Translations under genes and position numbers: made by a program
Assembly (NCBI GenBank): GCA_003996215.1
Contig: QJPP01001603.1
Coordinates: 434,001-498,000 of the forward strand
Direction of reading: 5' to 3'
Length of the DNA stretch: 64,000 nucleotides
Source of the DNA: Jaltomata sinuosa
Lineage: Eukaryota; Streptophyta; Magnoliopsida; Solanales; Solanaceae
Notes under the pieces: model-generated
What the model saw: only the letters and a program-made list of their open reading frames with translations
Databases searched by the model: none
Told to the model about the DNA's origin: nothing
Part shown: one piece after another, positions 23,789 to 35,690 of the stretch
How positions within the stretch are numbered: position 1 is the first letter of the stretch
How the letters are laid out: each line of letters begins with the position of its first letter

Positions 23789-26146
23789 TGTCATGATCTA
23801 AACTGTTGTGAGTGGGACCCATACTAAGCTGTCGGTGGGAGAACCAAAAACCAACCCAACACTTAATACTAAAATTAGAATACTAAGCAATCTTCATTAA
23901 GTAAACCAGTGATTCATATCTTCAAAAGAAAACAATAACAACTTGCAGAAATTAAACCCCTAGAATCTGAAAGTCATTGTACCAAAACTATACTAGCTGT
24001 CTGAAAGAAAGGGATGCAACCCCAAAACAAAGACAAAGTCTAAGTCTAAACAATGGAATAGGAATAACTGAAGAATTCATTATAGCCCAGAATATGCAGC
24101 TCACCCTTGAATTTGTAAATCACCTGATTCACAGCTGAGGTCTCATAGAAGCCATCGGAATATGCCCTGTACTCAACAAAAGAAGAGCACATGCAGTATT
24201 AATACACAAGAAATAACAATGGACTAGACGGATCATTAATCATCTCCAAAATACGAAATATAAATGTATAACAATAACATAGTACAAAAAAATAAATATG
24301 TAACAAGCCAAGTCAATGTGACTACCAATAAAACTCCCAGTCAACAACCTGACTCAACAACCATATAAATCATGTCCAACTACACAAGTAAATGGACAAC
24401 ATATAACTATGTCACAACTTTCAAGTAACCCTAACCACTAAAGGATCCCTAGGACATCATTTATGACACTTAACATGAAACCCCAGTTTACATAAGAAAT
24501 CACCTTAGCACTTAAGCACACCAACCTGGCCATTCAAGAACCAATATATATGTCAAGTAATAATGAGTCCTGGTCCTCTTAAGGAACCCACATATATGAA
24601 CATCAATAAAAAGATAAGCCTGGTTCACTCAAGGAACCAACACATATGAATAACAAGTAAACATGTACACACATGCTAAGGGTCTCATAGTTGTCCACTA
24701 GTCATGACATGCAAGGGATGAGATCTTGTCCATGTATTGTACTGGCATGGTACTTGAGCCAACTAATGAATTAAAAATACTGTACCAGGCATGATACCCA
24801 AACCAACCATTGAATAATAGAACTGTACAAGGCATGGTACCCGAGCTAACCAGTCCTGTGAAGATGTCCAGTAAGTACATCCCATAATAATGATAGATAT
24901 CACAACAATCACAACCACAATGATATCATAAAATACTTATACAACTAAGAAGCTTTCAAAACAGACTCATTGCATGTAAATAACATTTAGATTAACATTT
25001 AACATTCATTTCCTTTTTCCTGAACACGTATTGTGAAAGTAATACTAATGAGATAATTATCACACACACATAACACAAATTTGGTTATAATAGTCATCAA
25101 CTACCTCAATTCAAGCCTGAAATGCTCTACCAAGCTTGAGCTTTCCCTTTTTTAACAACCTCAGCTTGATTGTGGTCTAAAAATAGAAATGCAAACACAA
25201 TTTCAACCCATGATCTCAACTATTGTGAATTATAGCCTAATCCTGAACCCCCAGGCCAAATTCATGATCATTTTACCCATCCAAGGGTCTTCCCACCAAT
25301 AATTCACTTAGAAACTACCAATTTTATGGTTACACTAGCAAATTACGGTAATGAAATCATAAATAAACAACTTTTAATCAAAACCCAAGGTTTTTATATC
25401 TCATGATCCCTCATACACCTGATTTTATATCTTAGGTCAAGATAAACCCTCCCCAAGGCCTGTAACTAATGATTCTAATACATAGGAATCGAGTACTAGT
25501 TTACGAGGATAAAAGACTTACCATAACAAAGAAATCTGGAGGAAAATCAGTAGAGTTCACCCTAAATCGCCTCTAACTTTCCCAAAATATATTTGTGAAA
25601 TAAAGAATGTTTTTGGGGAAGTTTCTGCATTAACAGTGATTAACCCTGCTATAGCGACCCAATGTTACAATAGTGGTACCGCCATAGCGGATGCCTCCTG
25701 CTATAGCAGTGTTTGCCAATTCTGACTTCCGCTATAGCAAGAATTTTTCTGCTATAGCAGTGTCGCCATCATGGCCTGCCACCTGCAATAGTGGGTATAG
25801 AAAGGTAGAAACTCAAAAAATCTCCTAGTTTTGCCTTTTTCATAATACACCCTCAAACCATGACGTCCCAAACTAACCCTGTTATGTCAAGTTTGATATC
25901 GGGTGTTCCATTTATCCAAATTCACTTCTAAAAAGTCCTATAGATTCTTTATCATCTTAGATTACATGAAAACAAGAATAAAATTAATAATTTAACCAAA
26001 TACCTTACCTAATTTCCCTAGACCACACCTTACTCGGACTTCATCAAAGACTAGCCTAACCTGAAATTTCTAACTTATAATTCTAGAAAAGTTCAAACGC
26101 CGATTCTTGTATGAGCTCAACCATAATGACAGGAAGGGTAGTTACA
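23789..26146 (-). mobile_element. Shared LTR between elements A and B
   Basis: 2358 bp, from TGTCATGATC to GTAGTTACA on the plus strand. On its left lie the primer site and gag of A, so it is the 5' LTR of A. On its right lies the 3' end of another pol, so it is also the 3' LTR of B. Perfect palindromes CTGCTATAGCAG lie at 25698-25709 and 25749-25760. It lacks the solo-LTR insertion found in the other copy and so gives the pre-insertion site near 25240. Confidence 0.9.
25698..25760. repeat. Two 12-bp perfect palindromes in shared LTR
   Basis: CTGCTATAGCAG at 25698-25709 and 25749-25760, with a decayed copy (CCGCTATAGCAA) at 25729-25740 between them. Confidence 0.85.
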
Positions 26147-26339
26147 AATGATAGCAATTTACCTATCATTCATTCATGAATGATCAAACAAGAAAATAAG
26201 CTAAGTCAAGAAAGAAATAGTACCTGAATCCTCAAACTAGTGAGGGTACTCATCCTGCATGTCCTTCTCAGTTTTCCAAGTGGCATCTTCAATCAGATGA
26301 TGCTTCCATTGAACCTTTACCGATCTAATCTCCTCTGTC

Positions 26340-27480
26340 CTCAACTTATGAATATCCTATTCATGAATGATAATTGGCTCCTCCTCATAAATAAGATCCT
26401 TATCTTGCAAGACTGAATCCCACTTGATGATATAATCCCCATCCTCGTGGTATCTCTTTAGCATGGATACATGGAATATCAGATGGACTCCCGACAAGCT
26501 AGGCAGCAATGCCAATCTGTAGACTATCAGCCCAACATCTCCAAGAACCTCAAATGGACCAATGTATTGAAGGCTAAGCTTGCCCTTTTTGCTAAACCTC
26601 GTGACTCTTTTCATAGGTGACACGTTCAACAAAACTTGTTCACCAACCTGATATGACATGTTCCTTACCTTGCGGTCTGCATACTCCTTTTGTCTACTCT
26701 TTGCTGCCAACAACTTGGTTTGGATACCTCTCACTCTTTTCTGAGCTTTCTTCACCAAATCAGTTTTCAAAGGCTTTACATCACCTATCTCGAACTATCT
26801 TATGGGCTACCTACATGCCATCCCATCCCATAGAGTGCCTCAAATAGTGCCATGTCAATACTGGAGTGATAACTATTGTTGTATGATAATTCATACAACA
26901 GCAAGAACTGATCCCAATGGCCTCTGAAGTCAATCACACATGTCTTCAATATGTTCTCAAGCCCTCGAATCATCATCTCTGGCTGTCCATCAGTCTGAGG
27001 ATGAAAGTCTATGCTAAAAGTGAGTTGAGTGCCCAACTCTTCGTGCAACCTGCCCCAGAATTTAGAAGTAAACTATGTAACTTTGTTTGAAATAATGAAG
27101 AGTGGCACCCCATGTAACCTCACTTTATCCTTGACGTAGATCTTGACCAACTGCTTAGAGTTGTAATCCACCCTAACTAGAATAAAATGGGATGATTTAG
27201 TCAGTCTATCCACTATGACCCAAATTGAGTCATACTTTCCTAAGGTCCTAGAAAGACCTACGACAAAGTTTATAGCTATCATTTCCCACTTCTACTCAGG
27301 AATGGACATCCTTTGAAGCAAATACGCAGGCCTTTGATGTTTGTACTTTACCTGCTAGTAATTGTGACACTTGGAAATATATTCCACTATATCCTTCTTC
27401 ATCCCAGGACACCAATAAAGCTGCCTTAAGTCTTGGTAAATTTTGGTTACACCTTAATGAATAGAATATCGCAAACCATG
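26340..27480 (-). pseudogene. Element B integrase (degenerate)
   Basis: In sense order: 27073-27282 has the core start INFVVGLSRTLGKYDSIWVI with the first catalytic aspartate region VDRLTKSSHF. The segment 26800-27048 has FHPQTDGQPEMMIRGLENIL, where the usual catalytic glutamate position of QPERT reads E-M-M. The segment 26357-26770 has the C-terminal domain (VGEQVLLNVSPMKRVTRF, YIGPFEVLGDVG, VHLIFHVSMLKRYHED). The pieces lie in different frames. No convincing chromodomain follows. It is better preserved than the equivalent in A at 7290-8470. Confidence 0.86.
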
Positions 27481-28434
27481 AGCTTCAGCTAGAACATTTT
27501 GAACCAAGTCACCAACCCAAGGAACACATACCCGTCCTCTAAACCATAACACTCTGCATACATCAAGGGTGGCATTTGAAGCCTCACTAGATATCACCTT
27601 ATTCAAGAGCTTATTCAATTGCTCGTACTCCAACTGTTTGGCCTTGATATCATCCAGAAATGTTGACTTTACCTCAATACTAGCCAATATTCCACCCCTT
27701 TCAGAAATACCAAACTGCATGAACTTAGATGCTAGACTTTTGAACTCCCTAGCCAAGGGTCACTTTGACACCCCCAAGCAGGCCAAACTGCACATACGTA
27801 TTGCCTTCCAGCTCAATACATCTGCCACTACATTTGCCTTACCAAGATGATACACAATGGTCACATCATAGTCTTTTAAAAATTCCATCCATCTTCTCTG
27901 TCTTAGATTTAGATCCCCTTGCTTTAACACGTATTGCAGGTTGTGATGGTCTGTGAATACCTTACACTTGACACCATAAAGATAATGCCTCCAAATCTTA
28001 AGTGCAAACACCACCGCTGCTAACTCCAAATCATGAGTCAGGTAATTCTTTTCATGAGTCTTCAATAGCCTCGAAGCATAAGCAATGACATTCATGTCCT
28101 GCGTCAATACAACATCCAAATTTAAATGTGAAGAATCACAAAATACAACAAAATCCTTACCTTCAACCGACAAAGAGAGAATAGGGGTTGTAGTCAAAAG
28201 TGATTTAATCTTTTGGAAGCTCTCCTCACAGTTATCAGAACAAATGAATAGCACCTCCTTCTGAGTCAACCTTGTCAAGTGAGTAGCAATAGAAGCAAAA
28301 TTCTTGACAAACCTATGATAGTAACTAGCAATACCCATGAAACTCCTAACCTCAGTCATAGATCTAGGCCGAACCCAGCTCTTAACTGCCTCAATCTTTT
28401 GGGGATCTACTATCACCCTCTTTTCCAAGACCAA
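27454..28434 (-). pseudogene. Element B RNase H (partly open)
   Basis: A 224-codon open stretch at 27760-28434 spans the RT-RNase H connection (VIVDPQKIEAVKSWVRP, ASYYHRFVKNFASIATHL) and all of RNase H (FVVFCDSSHLNLDVVLTQ, HDLELAAVVFALKIWRHYLY, FTDHHNLQYVLKQGDLNLRQ). The segment 27454-27756 continues into the integrase zinc-finger side (VLWFRGRVCVPWVGDL). The DxS box keeps its aspartate (CDSS against the usual CDAS). Not functional in context. Confidence 0.87.
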
Positions 28435-29050
28435 ATGCCCTAAGAAGAAAACCGAAGATAACCAGAACTCGCATTTCGAAAACTTTGCATACGTCTACTT
28501 CTCCTTCAAAATTCCCAAGACAATACGAAGATTATTTGCATGTTCCTCCTTGCTCTTGGAGTAAATCAAAATGTCATCAATAAATATTATCACAAAGGAA
28601 TCCAAGAATGACTTAAAAATACTATTTATCAAGCTCATGAACGCCACCGATGTATTTTTCAACCCAAACAACATTACCAGAAACTCGTAGTGCCCATAAC
28701 GAGTTCTGAAACTCGTCCTAGGTATATCCTCAGGCAGAATCTTCAGCTGATGGTACCCTAAACTCAAGTAAATTATGGAAAATACTAAAGCACCTTACAA
28801 CTGGTCAAAAAAGTCATCTATGCAGGGAAAAGGATACTTATTCCTGATGGTAACCTTATTTAACTGCCTGTAATCTATACACATTCTCATGCTACCATCT
28901 TTCTTCTTAACGAGCAAGACTGGAGCACCCCAAGGCAAAGCACTGGGATGAATAAATCACTTATTAAAAAGTTCCTGTAATTGAGTTTTGAGTTCCCTCA
29001 ACTCTACCGGAGCCATTCGATAAGGAAGAATAGAGATTGGGAAAGTACCA
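28435..29050 (-). pseudogene. Element B reverse transcriptase, N-terminally cut
   Basis: The segment 28495-28767 contains TSFRTRYGHYEFLVMLFGLK and the catalytic box FIDDILIYSKSKEEH, both aspartates kept. Upstream, around 28800-28960, are LPWGAPVLLVKKKDGSMR and CIDYRQLNK landmarks with scattered stops. The region ends at the C insertion point at 29050, still before the protease. Confidence 0.85.
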
Positions 29051-32000
29051 TGTTGACACTCAATTTTTTCCCTCCACTATCGAATTAATTATTGAGCTTT
29101 TAAATTTTGAATAATTTTTAATAATTAATTTTTGCAATTAAAAGAATTTTTTAAAATTAATCCCGGAGAATATTCTATAATTTTCATGAAAAATATACGT
29201 CTACATATACATACAATAAATAGATATATATTTATTCTATGAATTTTGATAGATTTTCAAAGGAATTTTCTAAAATTATTTCAAAATATTTTAAAACTGT
29301 CCATTTTAGTCTAAAATGATTTAATCGAGAAATAAATTATGAAATTGGTGTTTTATAAATGTATAATTAAATATGTGACAAAATAATTATTTTTAGTTAT
29401 TTAAATAATAAAAGCTCAATTAATTAGTTCGTATTTAGTTTATATCTATTCCAATTTCGGCCTAAACTCTTTAATTTTGATCATTTGGTTAAAATTTAAA
29501 TCAGTGGGTTATTATTTCAACCAAATATGGCCACATTTACAAAGCAAAGTGGTCAGTATTTAAATTGATTTTAACCTTCCTAATTCAGCCTCACCAGCCC
29601 AATTTCTCTCCTAATACCCGGCCCACTCTACCTAAATCCCATATAATTCCCTCACTATCAGATAATATACACACATTTACACAAATATATACTCCCTCAC
29701 ATAACACGCTCCACACATGCTCCTTTTTTCCCCAAAAGTTCACACATGTACTTCTCACGCGACCCCCTCACCTCTTTCTTTTCTTCTTCGTTCCACTCAC
29801 AAACAACAAACCCAGCTTCTCTCTGTCAATAACAATGCTCAAACGACCTGCAAATCAGCTCTAAACGATGCCCAATGTTCAAATTCCATCCTTAGTTTCG
29901 TTAATTTCCCTCAGTCTCCATCTATTAGACGAAGATGTTGCATTGTTCATGTTCTAGAACATCCTAGAAATTACAAGGTGGCATCTGCAACGTTCCTCTC
30001 TGTGAGATGCGGTAAGATTCCCTCAAAAGCACCGGTTGTTGATCAATTTCGTACCAAAGATACATACGTTCTCTCATCTTGTGGATTTGGATTTCAAAAT
30101 TGAAATCCCCAATCCTTATCCGAGATTTTCCCAACGTTTCCCCCCGCAAATTTAATTCCAAAACCCCTCATATATATATACCTTCCCCCCTCAGTTGAGT
30201 GTCAAAATTTGGGGGATAACAACCAAATTTTTCTTTGGGATTTTTGGGTATTGAAGGGGCATTCCTTATACCTTAAGAAAAAACAAAGAATTCTCATTCA
30301 AAATTGTCTCTGAATCTGTGATTTTGGATGTGAAGTTAGAGTTTTAGAGTTGGTGGAATTGTCATTTTTTGCTTGGTTGTCTCAAATCGTTGCTCCCCTA
30401 AAGGTAAAATCCTCTCGCCCTTTCATTCCTAATGTAGTTCTGAATGTAATTATGTGTCTTTGCTTAATTCATTGTATCATTTTGCTACAGTGTTATTGTT
30501 ATAAGATAAAGTGAAATTACTCAAGAGAACTAGTCTTGTAAGAAGTGTTTGATCGTGAATTGCCAATTTGAGTCTACTATCACAATTTGTTGCCTTTACT
30601 TTTAGCTTAATTAATTTGGATTGTCAGCTCGTTGCAAGATCAAAATAAGAATAGTTAAGCTCAGATAATGGGTTTAGAAGTATATATGGCAGAATGATTA
30701 CGATTTAGCTGGTTAATTGGCTGCGAAATATGTTGAAACCTTAGTATTTGAGTATGTTTTTGCTATCGAAAATCTCCCCAGATGAAATAGTTTTGAACAT
30801 TTTCCCTTTTGTTCAGCAAGTTGTTTTCTTTAAAATGTCCCCTACTGTTAACTATGAAATAACAAATTAATCCACATCTAAATGTTTGAAGTGTAAAGCA
30901 TGTTCCTCTGTGTTTTCTCTAGCGATTCAATAATTTATTCGGAAATTTGGTTAACTCTCCTTAAAAGTAAGTCATTTAGCTTGATTCTTGCCTCAATAAA
31001 TCTGCCGACATATTTATATTAATCTTTCTGTTGATTCTCTTGCCATTATCTTGTTATGATGAATTTTGTTTACTTTAAAATAATGCATTCCAATTCGCTC
31101 ATAGTTGATTGTATTTTCTAAATCCAAGGATCCCCGCTGATTAGAGTCCCCTAGTCATCTGTTAATAGGTCTTTTTTGATTATTTTAAATCTTGTATATT
31201 GATTTGTTGAACTTTCTCCGATTGAATCTGGCTCACACCCCCTCTAAATCTTTCATGACTGATTGTGACCCTCGTAATGTTTACTAGTTCACGTTTGATT
31301 TAATAAGTTAGAGTTTAGCAGGAGTTTTGAATTAATTCCTTAAGTTAACTGCTTGTGTTTGAATCATATAAAATGATAGTTTACTTTAAAAAGAAATACA
31401 TGGCATGTTTGGACTTACTTACTTAGAGCTCCTCTGGTTATGCTCATCAGATTCCCATCAATTAGAATGTTTGGTTATCATTTAGGTAGTTTCTCTCATA
31501 TACTAATCTTTATCTCCTCATCTCTTTTACATGAACTCCTCCATATGAGTCCATAATAGACTCTCCTCTCTCCGCATTATCTGCTAGCTAAATGAGCCTA
31601 ACAACATCATTTGAGTCAAGCCAAAAATAGATATGGTATACGCTGATATACAATGATAAATGAAGAAAAGGAAGTTAATATACAAGTGGAAGGCAAGATA
31701 TACGTATATGCAACTGATATGCAGTCGTATATGTGTGATGTACAAGATACGTGAAGGAAAAGGGCTAGTATACATCTGGTATACATGGCTTCTATACCAG
31801 TGGAGGAAATGGACCAAAGGTCCCTAGATTAAGGTCCAAAGTTTGGGAAACCTTAGTAATGGGCTGGAACAGGGGCCCAAATCTCTACTCTCTCTTTTAT
31901 TTTCTTTTGTATTTAATTCATTTGTGTTATTTATATTAACTAACTTTAATTTAGTTAATCTAAATAAATTCCCTAAAGTAATGTCATCTTCATTTTATCT

Positions 32001-32987
32001 TCGCTTTTTTTCCCTTATTTCACTTGCTTCGAGCTTTCTCACCTAATTGGTTTTATCAAAAAAGAAATAGAATTGAAATGAACTTTGTGATTAATTTCTT
32101 CAAAAAAAGAGGGGTATAATAAGTTTTCTTTCATCTAATTTGGCTACCTTCATCCTTTAGTGCTAAAAGCTTCGTTGTTAGTTTAGTATAATTCCTCGAT
32201 ATGAAATATACGCTTTTCTCACCTAAACCACTCTTTTCAAAAATAAAATCAAGAAGACTCTTTCGAATTTAAGTTAGTTGAAATAATTCTCTAACTTTGT
32301 TTATTTGTTTTAGTTTGAAATTTCTTTAAAAAAGTTCTCCAAGTTAAAACTTGTACCACTTTATCTAGCATAAAATAACTTTTTCTTTAAATTACCTCTT
32401 TTATGAATCAAGGCATTTTTCATAATATTTAGATAGTCTTTATAAGTTAGTTGAGAAATGAAATTTCTATTCTCCTTTATTCGAATAAATTGGTATTTTC
32501 AAAAGTGTTCTTATTAAGTAGATTTTTTGTTAAATTTTTCATAAATTGACTTGATTTATTATTTCTTATAATCTAATATTGCAACTTTTTTTGTTTTAAT
32601 AAATTGTCATCCTCATAATTTCTTTAAGAATAGATCCTTAGTAATTTTATTTATTTTAAGTCATTTTTGCAAAAATTAGCCACTTTACAAGTTAGTCAAA
32701 ATTATTTTTTGGTCAACCGTATTTTAAACGGACGTTCTTAAGCTTCTTAAAATCCTTCTTAAGACGTTACTTGAACCCTTACCCATTTTCTCTAATTTTA
32801 AAGATTTATTTCTATTTTTAAGTCTTTGAAATTATTTTAAGTTTCTTTAATTTCTTTATAAAAATTAATTGGCGCATCTGTTTGTTTAAAAAATTATTTT
32901 AGAATTTTCTTTAAAGTTTTGAAATGATTTTAAAGTGTCAAAAACTATTTTCTTTTTAAATTCAAAATTCTGAAAAGGGATAAAACA
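29051..32987 (+). mobile_element. Element C 5' LTR
   Basis: About 3.9 kb from TGTTGACACTC to AAAACA just before the primer site. Its first 710 bp align with 57832-58554. A TATA-like run (TATATATATA) lies at 30171-30180, followed by a pyrimidine tract. Open frames at 29565-30103 and 31843-32046 lie inside the LTR and show no domain. Confidence 0.82.
30171..30180 (+). promoter_or_regulatory. Candidate TATA box of element C LTR
   Basis: TATATATATA about 1.1 kb into the LTR, followed by CCTTCCCCCCTCAG. Position and context are promoter-like. Not provable from sequence alone. Confidence 0.4.
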
Positions 32988-32990
32988 AAA

Positions 32991-33009
32991 TTGGCGACTC
33001 TTCTGGGGA
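32991..33009 (+). other. Element C primer-binding site
   Basis: TTGGCGACTC then TTCTGGGGA, 3 bases after the LTR end. This is the TGGCGACTC class of primer site that I associate with Tat/Ogre-type elements, distinct from the Met-type sites of A, D, F and X. Confidence 0.7.
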
Positions 33010-33180
33010 TTTATTTAGGTTCTAACCAAATTAAAAAAAATTGACTAACTTTATGTGACTAACTATTCAAAATATTATAGTAGTTAGTAATTTTTGATTA
33101 TTATTTGCTTATGTGTTTATTTACCGTAAATATATTGTCATTGCATTTTATAGCATCTTCCACTACATGGCACGCGATTT

Positions 33181-33230
33181 TATTTATGTTTAAGGGAGAC
33201 TCACGATCCCGTGGTCTCTCACCATAAATA
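33181..33230 (+). promoter_or_regulatory. Composite hairpin in element C leader
   Basis: Outer arms TATTTATG (33181-33188) and CATAAATA (33223-33230). Inner arms GAGAC plus CACG (33196-33205, one bulged T) and CGTG plus GTCTC (33210-33218). The loop is ATCC. It lies about 170 bases after the primer site, where retroelement RNAs often carry packaging or dimerisation structures. That role is inference. Confidence 0.6.
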
Positions 33231-33244
33231 ACACTGTTTCAGAG

Positions 33245-33289
33245 ATACGATAGTTTACAGGTACGTCATGCGTCAAATGGCTATCGTAT
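33245..33289 (+). promoter_or_regulatory. Second hairpin in element C leader
   Basis: Perfect 9-bp arms ATACGATAG (33245-33253) and CTATCGTAT (33281-33289) with a 27-base loop. Confidence 0.55.
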
Positions 33290-34074
33290 TTCTAAACCAA
33301 GTTATCCGCTTAGGACCTGGTCTATTTTGAAGAAAACCCACTCTAGACACCTAGCGTAGAGCTAAATCAAAACCCTATTTTTAGGCATTGGCCTAGGATG
33401 GCCCAATACCTTAAGGGTATTAGGCCCATTAGAAAGACCACATTGCATCTATTGGCCACGAGTCAATAAAAGATGATCATCCCTTATGTATTTAATTGAA
33501 GGATGTGATGTTAGATAGTATGACCATTGTCCCTCGGGGTTTGGAATATTTAGGTAGTTTCTTTCATTGTAATCAAAAGAAGATCTTCGTCTGAAACGCG
33601 TTCAAAAAATTCAAGAAATTTAAGAAATTCAAGAATGAAAGACCTTCCATGGCGACCTAGTTTAGGAATTTACCCCTGCGTGGAATTAATATTTACCGTA
33701 CACCCCTTTTCCCTTATTTTATATCCCTATTTGAATTTATCAGTTTGTATATAATCTAATTTTGGGCCGATGGAATATTTTACAAATAACATACATATCC
33801 TTCAATTTTGTTAGGCCAACCTTTGACACAAAAAGGTCACATATCTGTCTAGGACATGCATTATAATGTTCTTATGTGTTATTATATGATTATGTATTTT
33901 AACTGCCTTATGTTCTACATGTGTTGCTCAAATCAAGGACGAATTGATTCACTCCTATTCTAAGGATTTTTAGAACACCGTAGGAAGAAAATAAACCCAC
34001 AAGCATAAAGTCTGACAAAATTTACTCCTCAAGTTTCTCAAGTTTCCCAGAAAATTCAAAATCCCCTCAAACAT

Positions 34075-35073
34075 GGCTAAGAACTTCTCTCCTATCTCTC
34101 ACGAAGTTGACTCTCCATGAACACCGAAGAAGCAATACTTAGGAGGATGGAAAAAATTGATAGGAAGACATTTGAGGTTGAAGGACAAACCAAGGAAGTG
34201 ATACAACCCAAAGAGGTGGCATTGGCTAAATCCATGAAGTTGGATGAAGAAATAGTTATCACAGAAGAAAAGATAGTTGTAGTCGATTTAGTAACGGTAA
34301 AAATAAAAGCTATGATTGACCAGAAGGGTAAAGAGTTCATATAATGGCTCGTGGATTTCATGGAAGTGGATGAAGAGCCCAAACAAAGGATTGTTGAACA
34401 CGCCCTACCTCCCAATCGAGCCATATATTATTGGGCTAACATCAAGGATGGATCTGTTTGGCCCACAATATTCAGGCCAGGAAAGGAACAAATCACTCTC
34501 AAGTCCCATCCTAGGGAATGCATTCAAAACCCCAAGGTTATCCTATGCTCGGACATTTTCCAAGCCTTACAGTCTCTTGGAATCTTACATCCTATCCAGA
34601 TGAAAGACTTTGACTACGACCCCAAAAATGAGTACAAGAAATGTGCTTACCATCCACAACAAAAGGTATATACTACTGACGAGTGCATTGCCTTAAAAGC
34701 TAGAATCCATGAGATGATCAATAATGGACAAATCAACCACATGTGGGAACCCCATTCCATACTTGCTTGTGATAGGGTTGGACTTGGAATTCCAATCACC
34801 AAAGATACTCTAATCCGCAAGTACTACTTCCTTGCTTTCCAGGAAACCTACCTCAATATTTATTTTAAATTGGTACATGCCAGAATAATTAAATTGGTAG
34901 AAAAGAAAGTGGGCCAGATGTCCTCAGCATGGCGTAGGGGTAAAGAAATTTGCATATATCAAGCTGGAATAGGAAGACACGACATAGAGACGTACCGCAC
35001 ATTCAAGGTCGACTTGGAGCACCTTATTGAGATAGGAAGAATCCAGCTAGAGAATGCACCAGATCTCCCATAG
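34075..35073 (+). pseudogene. Element C gag remnant
   Basis: Starts near ATGGCTAAGAACTTCTCTCC at 34074. Frames 34117-34344 (a charged, coiled-coil-like stretch with ILRRMEKIDRKTFEVEGQ) and 34351-35073 follow, separated by a stop. The 240-codon frame contains CAYHPQQKVYTTDECIALKA, resembling the CAYH-x-H-TEDC zinc-binding segment near the end of Tat Gag, with the histidine region altered. The main Gag shell domain is not recognisable and seems largely deleted or diverged. The frame ends at 35073 (ENAPDLP). Confidence 0.6.
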
Positions 35074-35690
35074 ATGAAGAAGGAAAAAATGCCCATAACT
35101 ATCTGAAGAAGCTTTAAACATAGTGATGTCCTAGTTTCTTTCTTTTTTATTTTTATTTTTATTTTTATTTTCAAACCTTGTAAAAAGGCAATTATGTGAA
35201 ATGAATCAAAGCCTTATCCTTTACCTATTTGAACTATGTAGGGCCTGACTTCTCCTTTGTGAGATACGTAGGCAGCCTTCAAGTCTCGGCCCCTATCTTA
35301 AAAAAAATTGACAAGGATGACGAAAGAGTTCATAAGAATCAAAAAACATAGATATTGGAAGACAAAGATTCAATGAGTCAACCTTCTTGATAAAATCGAC
35401 ATACCCAGAATCAATGAACAAATTCATGTCTATTGAGACCTTTGAGTCAAATTACCTATGGATCAATTCGCCTAGATAAAAAGCAATCTCTATGTGTTTA
35501 CTTTCTGCCCAAATATCATGTATTATTTATCATGAATGAAATCTAACATGATTACCTTTTGAGTTATTTTTCTTGTAATAGGTAAAGAAACTGATCTGTG
35601 TTGAGAAAAGATGGCAGAACACTCTTATTACAAAAAATCAAAGTAATAATAATTTAAAATCTACTAATGTCACATCATGTCAAAGATCTT
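35074..35690 (+). other. Spacer between gag and pol of element C
   Basis: No protease motif is recognisable. Bases 35231-35280 carry GAGATACGTAGGCAGCC, a motif repeated in the 3' region of C (54115-54370 and 57449-57703). The rest is AT-rich with no gene. Confidence 0.6.

Larger units (their letters stand above)
2693..26146 (-). mobile_element. Element A: degenerate Ty3/gypsy chromovirus-like element
   Basis: Whole-element span on the minus strand. The 3' LTR is at 2693-7131 (split by a solo LTR), the internal pol part at 7132-10223, nested element X at 10224-21663 with its duplication, the protease/gag part at 21669-23788, and the 5' LTR at 23789-26146. Domain order on the minus strand is gag, PR, RT, RNase H, IN, as in Ty3/gypsy. 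All frames are broken by stops. The 5' LTR is also the 3' LTR of a second, truncated internal region (element B), so the two copies form a tandem that shares an LTR. Confidence 0.88.
26147..29050 (-). mobile_element. Element B: truncated second internal region
   Basis: Minus-strand pol sequence homologous over its length to 7132-10060, directly joined to the LTR at 23789-26146. It holds integrase, RNase H and RT. It stops within the RT N-terminus at 29050, where the 5' LTR of element C begins. The gag, protease and outer LTR of B are not found on the far side of C, so they are lost or outside the window. Confidence 0.88.
33010..34074 (+). other. Element C 5' leader
   Basis: Non-coding leader between primer site and gag. 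It holds two strong hairpins at 33181-33230 and 33245-33289 (listed separately). I see no upstream gene. Confidence 0.7.

Noticed and set aside
29565..30103. Open frames within the C LTR as host genes or an LTR-encoded protein
   Set aside because: No domain. The equivalent part of the 3' LTR is rearranged and the frames are short and pyrimidine-rich.
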